A stretch of DNA of 49,602 nt, taken from contig JAAYHQ010000018.1 of NCBI GenBank assembly GCA_012727425.1, positions 1-49,602 of the forward strand. Reading direction: 5' to 3'. This document shows positions 40,712 through 49,520 of the stretch, in pieces. The position numbers were made by a program, and so were the translations under genes. This DNA comes from Bacillota bacterium (GTDB lineage: Bacteria; Bacillota; UBA4882; UBA10575). Position 1 is the stretch's first letter. Each line of letters opens with the position of its first letter. The notes below the pieces were generated by a model. That model worked only from the letters and a program-made list of their open reading frames with translations, had not been told where the DNA came from and searched no databases.

Positions 40712-43147
40712 GTGGACCAAAAAAAGACGCTAAAAATTACCGGCATGTCGTGTGCGTCCTGTGCGGCCAGGATTGAAAAGGTCCTGAATAAACAGGAAGG
40801 CGTAAAACGAGCGACGGTTAACTTTGCCTTAGAGCAGGCGACCATCGAATATGACGATCAGTTGGTGCGTGAACAACAACTTCATGAAATCATCCGGCGT
40901 TTAGGATTCAATGTCATTGGCGCGGAGCCCGCCGGGCGGGTGGTCCTCAATCTCCAAGGGATGACTTGCGCCGCTTGTGCCGCCCGGATCGAAAAAAAGC
41001 TGGCCCAACTGTCGGGGGTGCACAAGGCCGCGGTTAACCTGGCGACCGAGAAAGCGACGGTGGAATACGATGTTACCCGGGTTCAAGTGGCCGATCTGAT
41101 TAAAGCCGTGGAAGACCTTGGCTATCAAGCCGTACAGGCGGAAGCGGTTGGCCGGGACCGGGAAAAGGAAGCAAGAGAAAAAGAGCGCAACCGGCTTAGG
41201 AAGGAACTGACGATGGCGGTGATCCTTAGTTCACCGTTGCTCCTTGGGATGGTCGTCAGTTTGCTGGGCATCGATCTTCCGTTACTCCATAATGAGTACT
41301 TCCAGTTGATCATCGCGACGCCGGTCCAGTTCATAATTGGTTGGCGTTTCTATAAAAACGCTTATTATGCCTTGCGGGCCAAAAGTCCCAACATGGATGT
41401 GTTAATCGCGATGGGGACTACGGCGGCTTACTTTTTCAGCATCTATAATGGTTTTTTTGTCCCCGCCCAACCGGGGGTGATGAAGGATCTTTACTTCGAG
41501 TCTTCCGCCGTCATTATCACCTTGATCCTGCTCGGGAAATACCTAGAGGCCGTAGCCAAAGGGCGGACTTCCGAAGCCATCAAAAAACTCATGGGTTTAC
41601 AGGCGAAAACGGCCCGGGTGCTTAGGGACGGGCAGGAGGTGGATATCCCCATCTCTGAAGTGGCGGTGGGCGACATTATTGTGGTGCGGCCGGGGGAAAG
41701 GATTCCGGTGGACGGCCGGATCATCGAGGGGAACTCGGCCGTGGACGAGTCGATGTTAACCGGTGAAAGCCTGCCGGTGGAGAAAGAGGCCGGAGACCTG
41801 GTGGTGGGCGCGACAATCAATAAATTCGGCACCTTCAAGTTTGAGGCAACCAAGGTGGGGCGTGATACCGTTCTGGCGCAGATCATCCGGATGGTGGAGG
41901 AAGCCCAGGGCAGTAAGGCACCGATCCAAAAGATCGCCGACCAGGTCTCCGGGGTCTTTGTGCCGGTGGTGATCGGTATTGCGGTTCTCACCTTTATCCT
42001 GTGGGCCCTGGTGGTTGGTGATTTAACGATGGCCATCGTCAGTGCGGTCTCCGTGCTGGTGATTGCTTGCCCCTGTTCCCTTGGTCTGGCCACGCCGACA
42101 GCGATCATGGTTGGAACCGGGTTGGGGGCCGAAAACGGGATTTTAATCAAAGGCGGCGAATATCTGGAGAAGGCCTATAAACTCAACACGGTGGTCCTGG
42201 ACAAGACAGGAACAATTACGAAAGGCCAGCCGGAAGTGGCGGATCTCTTGTCCTTGGGTGTGCGCGATCAGAAGCAGATTTTACGGCTGGCGGCCATTGC
42301 GGAGAAAAACTCCGAGCACCCCCTTGGAGTCACGATCTACGAAAAAGGAAAGGCGGAGTACGGCCGTCTACCCGATCCGGACCAGTTTGCCGCCATCCCT
42401 GGCCACGGGATCCGGGCCGTTGTGGAGGGGCAGGAGATCTACATCGGGACCCGGAAGTTGATGGCGGACCACGGCATCGCCCTTGAGACCGCGGAAGCGG
42501 CCGTGGCGAGGCTGGAGGAAGAGGGGAAGACCGCGATGTTGATGGCCGTTGACCGGCGGATGGAAGCGATTATTGCCGTGGCCGATACATTGAAGGAAAA
42601 TTCCAAAGAAGCCATTGCCGAACTGCAGCAGATGGGGATTGCGGTATACATGATCACCGGGGACAACCGGAGAACCGCGGCCGCCATCGCCCGGCAGGTC
42701 GGGATCGACAATGTCCTTGCGGAGGTTCTTCCGGAGCATAAGGCAGCGGAAGTGGCGAAATTGAAAGCGCAAGGGGCGGTTGTGGCCATGGTCGGCGACG
42801 GGATCAACGATGCACCGGCGCTGGCGACGGCCGACATCGGAATGGCGATCGGGACCGGGACCGATGTGGCGATGGAAACCGCCGATATTACCTTGATGCG
42901 CGGTGATTTACGGGCGATTCCGGCGGCGATCCGTCTCTCCCGGCAGACGATGCGCAAGATCAAGCAGAATCTGTTCTGGGCCTTTATCTACAATACGCTG
43001 GGGATTCCCTTTGCTGCTTTCGGTTTGTTGAACCCGATCATCGCGGGAGCGGCCATGGCCTTCAGTTCGATTTCGGTGGTGACCAACTCTTTAAGCTTGA
43101 AGCGGTTTGACCCTTATAAAAAGGGCAACGCAAGTGGGGGTAATTAA
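40712..43147 (+). CDS. copA: Copper-translocating P-type ATPase
   Basis: P1B-1 ATPase that exports Cu(I) from the cytoplasm. From GTG 40712 (9 nt after GGAAAGGG) it has 811 residues; the in-frame extension to TTG 40634 has no family similarity. Two N-terminal heavy-metal domains carry Cys14/Cys17 (GMSCASC) and Cys86/Cys89 (GMTCAAC). Eight helices follow. The membrane metal site is Cys453-Pro-Cys455 ([14 protein letters not shown]), the actuator motif is LTGES, the phosphorylated residue is Asp497 (DKTGT), and the hinge is [10 protein letters not shown]. The nucleotide-domain His-Pro is present in SEHPLG. The last helix carries NTLGIPFAA and [15 protein letters not shown], typical of CopA. A Crp/Fnr regulator follows by about 70 nt; no copper-sensing CsoR or CopZ is in the window. 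Confidence 0.95.
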   Translation: MDQKKTLKITGMSCASCAARIEKVLNKQEGVKRATVNFALEQATIEYDDQLVREQQLHEIIRRLGFNVIGAEPAGRVVLNLQGMTCAACAARIEKKLAQLSGVHKAAVNLATEKATVEYDVTRVQVADLIKAVEDLGYQAVQAEAVGRDREKEAREKERNRLRKELTMAVILSSPLLLGMVVSLLGIDLPLLHNEYFQLIIATPVQFIIGWRFYKNAYYALRAKSPNMDVLIAMGTTAAYFFSIYNGFFVPAQPGVMKDLYFESSAVIITLILLGKYLEAVAKGRTSEAIKKLMGLQAKTARVLRDGQEVDIPISEVAVGDIIVVRPGERIPVDGRIIEGNSAVDESMLTGESLPVEKEAGDLVVGATINKFGTFKFEATKVGRDTVLAQIIRMVEEAQGSKAPIQKIADQVSGVFVPVVIGIAVLTFILWALVVGDLTMAIVSAVSVLVIACPCSLGLATPTAIMVGTGLGAENGILIKGGEYLEKAYKLNTVVLDKTGTITKGQPEVADLLSLGVRDQKQILRLAAIAEKNSEHPLGVTIYEKGKAEYGRLPDPDQFAAIPGHGIRAVVEGQEIYIGTRKLMADHGIALETAEAAVARLEEEGKTAMLMAVDRRMEAIIAVADTLKENSKEAIAELQQMGIAVYMITGDNRRTAAAIARQVGIDNVLAEVLPEHKAAEVAKLKAQGAVVAMVGDGINDAPALATADIGMAIGTGTDVAMETADITLMRGDLRAIPAAIRLSRQTMRKIKQNLFWAFIYNTLGIPFAAFGLLNPIIAGAAMAFSSISVVTNSLSLKRFDPYKKGNASGGN

Positions 43148-43214
43148 AACCGAGGGGGATAGCGCCCGCGTCCGGTGCCTTGTCGCGGTAGAGATGCTTG
43201 AAGGGGGGTTGGCC

Positions 43215-43904
43215 ATGGTGGACTGTTGCCGGCATGAACAGCATAGAAGTTGCATTGCAAGGGTGCCAATCTTCAGTAATTTAACCGGGGAAGAACAACA
43301 GGAGATTGCCGCCATCACAACGGCGAAAACTTTTAAAAAAGGGGATTTCGTCTATATGGCGGGTGATCAGGCGGGAAAACTTTATGTCTTGCATACCGGG
43401 CGGGTCAAGATCTACCGGCTCAATGCCAACGGGAAAGAGCAGGTCATCCGGGTGGTCGGCCCCGGTGAATTCATGGGCGAACTTTCACTCTTGAGTTCCA
43501 TGCCCTTGACCGACAATGGGGAAGCGTTGGAAGACTGTACCATGTGCCTGATTGAAGGGACCAAGTTAAAGGAACTGATGAAGAAATACCCCTCAATTGC
43601 CTTTAAGATCATGGAGGAAATGAGCCAACGCCTGGAAAGGGCGGAACAATTGATCGAAACCCTCAATCTCAATACGGTCGAACAGCGTTTGGCCCGTTCT
43701 TTATTGCAGATGGCCGCCGGGAAGAAGGAAGTACTCTTGGTGATGGCCAAGGGGGATTTCGCTTCACAACTTGGGATGAGCCAGGAAACCCTCAGTCGTA
43801 AACTGTCGGCCTTTCAAGAGCGCGGGTTGGTTGCCCTCAAAGGGCAGCGGGGCATTGAAATATTAGACCGGGAAGGGCTGGAGGCGATCGCCACCGGTGA
43901 ATAG
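43215..43904 (+). CDS. Crp/Fnr-family transcriptional regulator with N-terminal cysteines
   Basis: A 229-residue regulator. ATG 43215 lies 6 nt after AAGGGGGG. The N-terminus has a cluster of three cysteines and two histidines (MVDCCRHEQHRSCIARVPIF) before the cyclic-nucleotide-type beta-barrel (FKKGDFVYMAGDQAGKLYVL, GEFMGELSLLSS). A long dimer helix and a winged helix-turn-helix follow (GDFASQLGMSQETLSRKLSAF). The effector-pocket residues of cAMP-binding CRP are not conserved, so cAMP is unlikely. Cys/His clusters at this place in Crp/Fnr proteins often bind a metal, Fe-S cluster or haem, but none can be assigned. It probably shares the copA transcript and could respond to redox or metal state. 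Confidence 0.88.
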   Translation: MVDCCRHEQHRSCIARVPIFSNLTGEEQQEIAAITTAKTFKKGDFVYMAGDQAGKLYVLHTGRVKIYRLNANGKEQVIRVVGPGEFMGELSLLSSMPLTDNGEALEDCTMCLIEGTKLKELMKKYPSIAFKIMEEMSQRLERAEQLIETLNLNTVEQRLARSLLQMAAGKKEVLLVMAKGDFASQLGMSQETLSRKLSAFQERGLVALKGQRGIEILDREGLEAIATGE

Positions 43905-44055
43905 GGGTTGGAGCCTAGCTTATTACACAGTCACCGACGCTGGCTATTGCCCGCACAACAAAGTGGTGAATTTAAACGGCGCTTTGCGCTTTGCTTTTGC
44001 CGAAGATGACGGTATGGAATGGAAAGCAACCACGAATGGTCCTCATAGCTTTTAG
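43897..44055 (+). CDS. 52-residue small protein overlapping the Crp/Fnr gene
   Basis: GTG 43897 overlaps the last codons of the regulator (GTGAATAG), a coupled arrangement, and the frame runs to TAG 44053-44055. The product starts MNRGWSLAYYTVTDAGYCPH and goes on NKVVNLNGALRFAFAEDDG, then a short hydrophilic end (KATTNGPHSF). The codon use and the mix of residues look like a real protein. GGAGG lies about 12 nt upstream, rather far. I do not recognise it. The DUF134 gene starts 14 nt later, so translation through this ORF could also serve to carry ribosomes on. Confidence 0.4.
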   Translation: MNRGWSLAYYTVTDAGYCPHNKVVNLNGALRFAFAEDDGMEWKATTNGPHSF

Positions 44056-44069
44056 CGAGGTGAATCGTC

Positions 44070-44432
44070 GTGTCCAGACCACGAAAAAAAAGGAACGTCT
44101 GCGCTCTGCCAAAGCGGACCCGTTTTGGCCCGTTGGAAACCGGGGCGGAACCGGACGGTTATGTCAAGATGACCGTTGATGAATACGAAACAATTCGCCT
44201 GATCGACTTGGAACGGCTTACGCAGGAAGAGTGTGCCAAACAAATGAATGTTGCGCGGACGACCGTACAAGGAATTTACGCCGAGGCCCGGAAGAAACTG
44301 GCCGAATCCTTGGTCAACGGGAAGATGCTGTGGATCGAAGGCGGCGACTACCGGCTTTGCGATGGTTATGTTGAGTCTTGCCGGCGCTGCGGATGCCGCC
44401 GTCACCGGCGCGGGCAAAGGGGTGAGGACTAA
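44070..44432 (+). CDS. DUF134 family DNA-binding protein
   Basis: A 120-residue protein of the DUF134 family, present in many anaerobes and archaea and presumed to bind DNA. It opens with the signature RPRKKRNVCALPKRTRFGPL, followed by MTVDEYETIRLIDLERLTQEE and a sigma-factor-like helix-turn-helix (CAKQMNVARTTVQGIYAEARKK). The end has a Cys/Arg cluster (CRRCGCRRHRRGQ) that may bind metal. The GTG start follows GCGAGGTGAATC. Its stop overlaps the stop of the convergent pheA gene by 3 nt, with no terminator between. Confidence 0.87.
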   Translation: MSRPRKKRNVCALPKRTRFGPLETGAEPDGYVKMTVDEYETIRLIDLERLTQEECAKQMNVARTTVQGIYAEARKKLAESLVNGKMLWIEGGDYRLCDGYVESCRRCGCRRHRRGQRGED

Positions 44433-45295
44433 CCGGTCCCATTTTCTTCCTTTTGGCGGCGGGGGTAACTCCCGAGGACTTTTTTCCACCCGTTGGTCTG
44501 TCGCACCGTCTGCTCGATTTGGTGGAGGGCTTTTTTCAGTCCGGGTTCGGATTTATGCCCGACCATCTCGAAGAGCAGAACATACTCTTGCGGGCGCACC
44601 TTATACGGACGGGACTGCACAAAAGTCAAGTCGATCCCATTCTCTGCAAAGAAACCGGTAATCTCATGCAGTTGGCCCGGACGGTTCTCGCCGAAGCGGA
44701 CGGCCAGCAAGGTCCGGTCGTTGCCGGTCGGGGCATGATCGGTCAGCCCGCAAACGAAGAAGCGGGTTTCGTTATTGGGGTAATCAGCCAGGTTTTCATG
44801 GAGGATATGCAGACCGTATTCACGGGCGGTCCGGGGTGAGCACAAAGCGGCCACGTCCGGTTCTTCCGTTGCTTTGACGGCTGCTTCTGCTGTTGAAGCG
44901 ACTGGTACCGGTATAATGGAGGGGAAAAGTTTCTCCAGGTTTTGTGCGCACTGGTTGAGGGCGGAAGGATGCGAAAATATTTTTTTTACCTTTTTGGGAT
45001 GATCCATCCGGCCCGCCAGGACGTACTTGATGTTCACATGGACCTCATCATGGACCTTGATAAAATCATGGAACTCGATCAGGGCGTCAAAGGTAAGCCC
45101 AATAATCCCGTCGACCATATTCTCCGCGGGTAAGACGGCCCGGTCCGCTTGGTAAGATTCGACGGCTTGGAGGCAGTCGAAGATATTGGCGAACTTGATT
45201 TTTTCCGGGGCGACCCGGCCGGTGATCCGTTTTTGGTAATTGAGCGCGGCTTCTTCCGAAAAAGTTCCTTTCGGTCCCAAGGTTACGATCTGCAA
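44429..45295 (-). CDS. pheA: Prephenate dehydratase
   Basis: Converts prephenate to phenylpyruvate in phenylalanine synthesis. 288 residues: catalytic domain (1-185) with LGPKGTFSEEAA at the start, LPAENMVDGIIG, and the catalytic-region motif NNETRFFV; then a regulatory ACT domain (about 195-275, LAVRFGENRPGQLHEITGFF; ESRP-like segment is QSRPYKVRPQEY) that senses phenylalanine. There is no chorismate mutase domain, as usual in Firmicutes. The TTG start at 45295 is about 7 nt after AAGGGGG. Overlaps the convergent DUF134 gene at the 3' end. Single gene here, no other aromatic-pathway gene in the window. Confidence 0.94.
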   Translation of the reverse strand: MQIVTLGPKGTFSEEAALNYQKRITGRVAPEKIKFANIFDCLQAVESYQADRAVLPAENMVDGIIGLTFDALIEFHDFIKVHDEVHVNIKYVLAGRMDHPKKVKKIFSHPSALNQCAQNLEKLFPSIIPVPVASTAEAAVKATEEPDVAALCSPRTAREYGLHILHENLADYPNNETRFFVCGLTDHAPTGNDRTLLAVRFGENRPGQLHEITGFFAENGIDLTFVQSRPYKVRPQEYVLLFEMVGHKSEPGLKKALHQIEQTVRQTNGWKKVLGSYPRRQKEENGTG

Positions 45296-45347
45296 TTTTT
45301 TGCCCCCTTAAACCCGCTTTGCTGCCAGGGTGTGATGGTTTTTAGTA

Positions 45348-45376
45348 AATTTACCATATGCCGGTAGTTTTGGCAA
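45348..45376 (-). promoter_or_regulatory. Candidate promoter of pheA
   Basis: On the minus strand TTGCCA (45376-45371), a 17-nt spacer and TAAATT (45353-45348), about 50 nt before the pheA start. Hexamers match consensus only partly. Confidence 0.4.
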
Positions 45377-45479
45377 GGGGATAACTCAATCCTGTTGGAT
45401 TTCCGGTTGGGAGAAGGGAAAGGAGGGGATAAGGAGAAAAATAGAACAACGGAAGAAAATGGTTGGGGGGGTTATGGGG

Positions 45480-46205
45480 ATGAAATTCCGGCGGCACCAA
45501 AAACCACTCCTCACTGGTTTGCTCGTCCTTTTCCTGTTGAGTACGTTCGTTCATTCTCCGGTCTTTGGGGCCGGGCAAAAACCAGGCGGCTCTTTATTAC
45601 CGGAAGGTTTCGTTTACGTGGATGAAGTGATTCCCGATATCGTGCAAGAGCTCAGGTATTACGGGAGCAATAATTTTACCGGGCGGCCCGTGGCCGGCTA
45701 TAATGCGAACCGGGCAATTTTGACGGCGGCCGCCGCTAAAGCTCTGCAACGCGTGCAACAAGAACTGAAGCTTCAAGGCTTGGGGCTTAAGATTTTCGAC
45801 GCCTACCGGCCAGTGCGGGCGGTGAATGATTTTATCCGGTGGGCGGCGGATCCGCACGACCAGAAAATGAAGGCGCAGTACTATCCGGATATAGAGAAAA
45901 GTGAATTGTTCAAACGGGGTTACATCGCTACGCGCTCGGGCCATTCCCGGGGTAGCACGGTGGATCTGACCATTATCCGCCTTGATACAGGGGAAGAGTT
46001 GGATATGGGTAGTCCCTTTGATTTCTTTGGGCCGGTCTCCCGGCATAATAGTCCCCTGATCACTGCCGAGCAAGCCAAAAACCGGAAGCTGCTAAGGGAT
46101 CTGATGGTAAAACACGGTTTTGTCCCTTATAATGAAGAGTGGTGGCATTACCGCTTAAAAGACGAGCCTTACCCCGATACTTATTTTGATTTTATGGTTG
46201 AATAA
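45480..46205 (+). CDS. D-alanyl-D-alanine dipeptidase-like M15 peptidase (VanX/DdpX type)
   Basis: Exported zinc peptidase of 241 residues. A signal peptide (KFRRHQKPLLTGLLVLFLL, cleavage near VFGAG) precedes an M15D domain with RYYGSNNFTGRPVAGY, IFDAYRP, the zinc ligands His and Asp in SGHSRGSTVDLTI and the catalytic Glu and third ligand His in NEEWWHYRL. These match VanX, which cleaves D-Ala-D-Ala. Because this copy is secreted and there is no VanH/VanA beside it, a role in peptidoglycan turnover or D-Ala-D-Ala scavenging is more likely than vancomycin resistance. ATG codons at 45459, 45474 and 45480 are all possible; 45480 gives the best signal peptide. Confidence 0.88.
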   Translation: MKFRRHQKPLLTGLLVLFLLSTFVHSPVFGAGQKPGGSLLPEGFVYVDEVIPDIVQELRYYGSNNFTGRPVAGYNANRAILTAAAAKALQRVQQELKLQGLGLKIFDAYRPVRAVNDFIRWAADPHDQKMKAQYYPDIEKSELFKRGYIATRSGHSRGSTVDLTIIRLDTGEELDMGSPFDFFGPVSRHNSPLITAEQAKNRKLLRDLMVKHGFVPYNEEWWHYRLKDEPYPDTYFDFMVE

Positions 46206-46409
46206 TTAATGAGTAAGAACGGAACGGCTTATGATATGAGCAGTGTTGGCTATCCATGCTGGCCATTATTTTAATGTTTTGATAACCTGTGCCCAAACGG
46301 CGGGATTTTTCGCTCATTGTAACGCGCCGGCGTTCTGTTATATATTGATGTATAATTTAAATCTTTCAGCTTTAACAGTAGTGGTACCGAATTAGGAGGT
46401 GGACAGTGG

Positions 46410-46679
46410 TTGGAAACCAGAATTGCGGCGGTCAGCATTATCGTGGAAAACCAGGAAGTGGTGGAGAAGCTTAACAGTATTTTGCACGATTATAACCAAT
46501 ATATTATTGGGCGTTTGGGGTTACCTTACCGGCAGCGGGGGATCTTCATCATCTGTATTGTGCTGGACGCGCCGAACGATGTAATCAGCGCTTTATCGGG
46601 CAAACTGGGGATGTTGCCTAATGTGACGGCGAAGACGGTTTATTCAAAACCCTTTCCGGCGGAGGGAGGGGCCGGCTGA
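46410..46679 (+). CDS. TM1266-family putative iron-only hydrogenase system regulator
   Basis: An 89-residue ACT-fold protein of the TM1266/iron-only-hydrogenase-regulator family, related to the NikR C-terminal domain. Family features are TRIAAVSIIVENQE at the start, the central LHDYNQYIIGRLGLPYR and the later VLDAPNDVISALSGKLGMLP; family members are normally 80-90 residues. TTG 46410 lies 7 nt after GGAGGTGG. Such genes usually sit beside hydEFG or [FeFe]-hydrogenase genes; here it is 34 kb from hydFGE. A TATAAT (46351-46356) lies upstream and a terminator downstream, so it is transcribed alone. The regulatory role is assigned by association only, as the family lacks a DNA-binding domain. Confidence 0.87.
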   Translation: METRIAAVSIIVENQEVVEKLNSILHDYNQYIIGRLGLPYRQRGIFIICIVLDAPNDVISALSGKLGMLPNVTAKTVYSKPFPAEGGAG

Positions 46680-46753
46680 ACTGGTGAAGGCTTTCCAAAC
46701 TTCATAACGCCGCGGGTACAGGATCACGCCAGTTATGCTCTAGTTGCGAAAAA

Positions 46754-46795
46754 CCCGGGATAACCGTCCTGGTTGCCCCGGGCTTTTGGCTTTTT
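46754..46795 (+). terminator. Terminator after the hydrogenase-regulator gene
   Basis: Stem CCCGGG / CCCGGG extended by AACC / GGTT, followed by CTTTTGGCTTTTT. Located about 75 nt after the stop. Confidence 0.75.
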
Positions 46796-46820
46796 ATCAC
46801 GGCAATTAGCGGCAAATAAC

Positions 46821-46849
46821 TTTACTTTAGCGTGGAAATCTCCTACAAT
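46821..46849 (+). promoter_or_regulatory. Candidate promoter of the phosphate transporter genes
   Basis: TTTACT (46821-46826), 17 nt, TACAAT (46844-46849). It lies about 130 nt before the PiT start and just before two copies of TTTACGG(G)TGCAT (46864-46876 and 46900-46911), which may be a regulator-binding repeat. Confidence 0.45.
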
Positions 46850-46980
46850 TGAAAAGGCATGTCTTTACGGGTGCATCTTAACCAAAGCGACACTGCTTTT
46901 TTACGGTGCATTAGATAGAATTAACGTAGAAAGGGAAAAAGTATTTTTGCTGGAACCGGTAAAAGCAGAGGAGGGAAAGA

Positions 46981-48033
46981 ATGACCGTTTCACTGCTGGA
47001 ATTTCTCGAGCAACTGGTATCAGCTCCGGCGCTTTTGGTCACGTCCGTGTTAACCTTGGGGGTAATTCTGGTTAATGGTTGGACCGATGCCCCAAACGCA
47101 ATTGCGACCTGTATCTCGACCCGGGCAATGGGGCCACGGCCGGCGATCATCATGGCCGCTGTCTTTAATTTTTTAGGGGTCTTTGTGATGACCATGATCA
47201 ATGCCACCGTGGCGCAGACCATTTATAACATGGTTGATTTTGGGGGCAATTTTCACGAGGCCTTGGTCGCCCTCTGTGCGGCGATGGTGGCGATCGTGAT
47301 CTGGGCGACCGCCGCTTGGTGGTTTGGCATTCCGACCAGTGAGAGTCATGCCTTGATTGCTGGTATTTCGGGGGCCGCCATTGCCCTGCAAGGCGGTTTG
47401 GCCGGGATTAATCCCAGTGAATGGGTGAAAGTCCTGTACGGTTTGGTTCTTTCCACCGGGATGGGCTTTGGGCTGGGTTGGCTCATCGTGAAGCTGATTG
47501 AAAAGACCTGCGGCCGGATGGACCGCCACAAAACCTTTGGCTTTTTTAACAACGCCCAAATTACTGGAGCGGCTGGGATGGCCTTTATGCATGGCGCCCA
47601 GGACGGCCAGAAATTTATGGGCGTTTTTATGTTGGGGATCTTTTTGGCCCGTGGACAAGCTAATGTCACGGAGTTTCAGATTCCCGTCTGGCTGATGTTC
47701 CTGTGCTCGCTGGTTATGGGGCTGGGGACGTCCATCGGGGGTTTGCGGATCATAAAATCAGTTGGGATGGATATGGTAAAGCTGGAGAAGTACCAAGGGT
47801 TCTCCGCTGACCTGGCCGCGGTCCTTTCTTTGCTGGTGGCATCGCTGACCGGGATTCCGGTCAGCACGACCCATACCAAGACCACAGCGATTATGGGCGT
47901 CGGGGCCGCCAAACGGTTGTCTTCGGTAAATTGGGGAATTGTCAGGGAAATGGTCTCGGCATGGATTCTAACTTTTCCCGGTTGTGGTTTAATTGGTTTT
48001 TTGATGGCGAAATTATTTATGCGGATCTTTTAA
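46981..48033 (+). CDS. pit: PiT-family inorganic phosphate transporter
   Basis: Low-affinity, ion-coupled phosphate (or metal-phosphate) uptake permease of 350 residues with about ten helices. The two family signatures are seen as inverted repeats: NGWTDAPNAIATCISTRAM near the N-terminus and GAQDGQKFMGVFML in the second half, with PTSESHALIAGISGAA and PVSTTHTKTTAIMGVG as the partner loops. It ends with the helix GLIGFLMAKLF. The ATG follows GAGGAGGGAAAG. The DUF47 accessory gene follows at once, which is the usual pairing. Confidence 0.93.
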   Translation: MTVSLLEFLEQLVSAPALLVTSVLTLGVILVNGWTDAPNAIATCISTRAMGPRPAIIMAAVFNFLGVFVMTMINATVAQTIYNMVDFGGNFHEALVALCAAMVAIVIWATAAWWFGIPTSESHALIAGISGAAIALQGGLAGINPSEWVKVLYGLVLSTGMGFGLGWLIVKLIEKTCGRMDRHKTFGFFNNAQITGAAGMAFMHGAQDGQKFMGVFMLGIFLARGQANVTEFQIPVWLMFLCSLVMGLGTSIGGLRIIKSVGMDMVKLEKYQGFSADLAAVLSLLVASLTGIPVSTTHTKTTAIMGVGAAKRLSSVNWGIVREMVSAWILTFPGCGLIGFLMAKLFMRIF

Positions 48034-48081
48034 GGTTTACGAAAAAGGATATGGCACAGCTGCGAAAGGAGTAGATGATTG

Positions 48082-48705
48082 ATGGCCAGAAAAAAAGAGG
48101 ATTACTATTTTCGTACTTTTGTGGAATTGGTGCAGTATTCCTGTGATGCCGCTGTTCTTTTAAACGAAATCATTAATAACTTTAAAGTGGAAGAGCTGGA
48201 AGTGAAGATGAAAGAGATGCACGAGATCGAACATGCGGGGGACAAGGGCCGGCATGCTATGGTTAAGAAACTGGCCCGGGAGTTTATTACACCCATCGAA
48301 CGGGAGGACATCATCGCCCTGGCAGACGCGATCGATAATGTTACCGATACCATCGAGGACGTTTTGCTGCGCTTTTATATGTTCAATATTACCGCGATGC
48401 GTGAAGATGCGGTGAAAATGGCCGCGATTATTGTGCAGTGCTGTGAAGCACTGAAGGAAGCGGTGGCTGAATTTGCCAATTTCCGCAAATCCCAGACGCT
48501 CCACCAATTGATCGTTGAGATTAACCGTCTGGAAGAAGAAGGGGACGCGTTGTTTACCAAAGCTACCCGGGACCTTTTTGTGCACGAAAAAGATCCACTG
48601 CAGATCATTGCCTGGCAGGAAACCCTGGATTATATGGAAAAATGCTGTGATGCTTGTGAAGAGGTCTCGGAAGTAATCGAAAGCGTTATCATGAAGAATT
48701 CCTGA
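48082..48705 (+). CDS. DUF47 (PhoU-like) accessory protein of PiT
   Basis: A 207-residue, all-helical cytoplasmic protein of the DUF47/UPF0111 family, related to PhoU and thought to regulate the PiT permease it is paired with. Conserved parts are the metal-binding-type segments MKEMHEIEHAGDKGRHAMV and ITPIEREDIIALADAID, then DNVTDTIEDV, and a repeat of the pattern in the second half (EINRLEEEGDALFTKATRDLF). Start: ATG 48082 or TTG 48079, both behind AAAGGAG. Lies 48 nt after pit and is probably on the same transcript. Confidence 0.9.
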   Translation: MARKKEDYYFRTFVELVQYSCDAAVLLNEIINNFKVEELEVKMKEMHEIEHAGDKGRHAMVKKLAREFITPIEREDIIALADAIDNVTDTIEDVLLRFYMFNITAMREDAVKMAAIIVQCCEALKEAVAEFANFRKSQTLHQLIVEINRLEEEGDALFTKATRDLFVHEKDPLQIIAWQETLDYMEKCCDACEEVSEVIESVIMKNS

Positions 48706-48739
48706 ACCGGCATGGATAGCAAAAGGGGCAACCGGATAA

Positions 48740-49435
48740 TTGGTGGCGAAATTAAGGATTGACGATTTCGAAGTTGAAGTGCGTTGGAAGAAGGTCAAAC
48801 ATCTTTACCTCTCGGTACAACCGCCGGCCGGTCATGTCCGGATGACCGTTCCAACGGGGACGGAGCGGGAGACCATTCTTTTCTTTGTCCGTGCCAAGCG
48901 GGACTGGATCCGAAAACAACAAGCCAAGATGCGGGCCCGGTTAGTACAACCGGTCTTGGCCTATGTCAGTGGCGAGAGCCACTATTTTTTCGGTCGGCCT
49001 TATGTCCTGAACGTGATCGAAACCAGCAGCCGGCAACGGGTGGTGTTGAGCGCCGGACGCTTTATGAATCTATACGTCCGGCCCAATAGTACAACGGATG
49101 AGCGCCGGAAGATTCTAATAGCCTGGTACCGGCGGCAATTGAAAGCGGCAATCCCCGCGTATCTTGAAAAATGGGAGAAAGTGATTGGTGTATCGGTGCG
49201 GGAATGGAAAGTGCGGCAGATGAAAACAAAGTGGGGAAGCTGCAATATCCAGGCACGCCGAATCTGGCTCAACTTAGAACTGGCCAAGAAGAGCCCCCGC
49301 TGCCTTGAATATGTTATCGTCCACGAAATGATTCACCTGTTGGAACGGCACCACAACGCCCGTTTTTATCGTTATTTGACCGAGCATTTGCCGGACTGGA
49401 AGGCGATCAGGACGGAACTGAACAGCTTGGGTTAA
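48740..49435 (+). CDS. YgjP/SprT-like zinc metallopeptidase (DUF45)
   Basis: A 231-residue protein of the M48-like YgjP (DUF45) family. The N-terminal half is beta-rich with VRWKKVKHLYLSVQPPAGHV and the family motif VPTGTERE. The C-terminal half is the peptidase: KTKWGSCN before the active site, and zinc motif His195-Glu196-x-x-His199 (VIVHEMIHLLERHHN). Family members are presumed proteases of unknown target; E. coli YgjP is the model. It has no signal peptide. TTG 48740 or GTG 48743 is the start, with AGGGGC upstream. It follows the DUF47 gene by about 35 nt, so could be co-transcribed, but no functional link is known. Confidence 0.87.
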   Translation: MVAKLRIDDFEVEVRWKKVKHLYLSVQPPAGHVRMTVPTGTERETILFFVRAKRDWIRKQQAKMRARLVQPVLAYVSGESHYFFGRPYVLNVIETSSRQRVVLSAGRFMNLYVRPNSTTDERRKILIAWYRRQLKAAIPAYLEKWEKVIGVSVREWKVRQMKTKWGSCNIQARRIWLNLELAKKSPRCLEYVIVHEMIHLLERHHNARFYRYLTEHLPDWKAIRTELNSLG

Positions 49436-49489
49436 GCGGGTTGCGCAGCAAGTTGCCACATATGTTGTTTGAAACCGGTATGACTGGAG

Positions 49490-49520
49490 GCCGCTGCCTG
49501 TTGCAGGCGGCTTTTTGTTT
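49490..49520 (+). terminator. Terminator after the metallopeptidase gene
   Basis: Stem GCCGCTGC with GCAGGCGGC (one bulged G), loop of about 5 nt, followed by TTTTTGTTTTTTG. The remaining 80 nt to the window end hold nothing recognisable. Confidence 0.7.

Noticed and set aside
45480-46205. Vancomycin-resistance vanX
   Set aside because: The product is exported and no vanH, vanA/B or vanRS genes are nearby; cell-wall turnover is the better reading.
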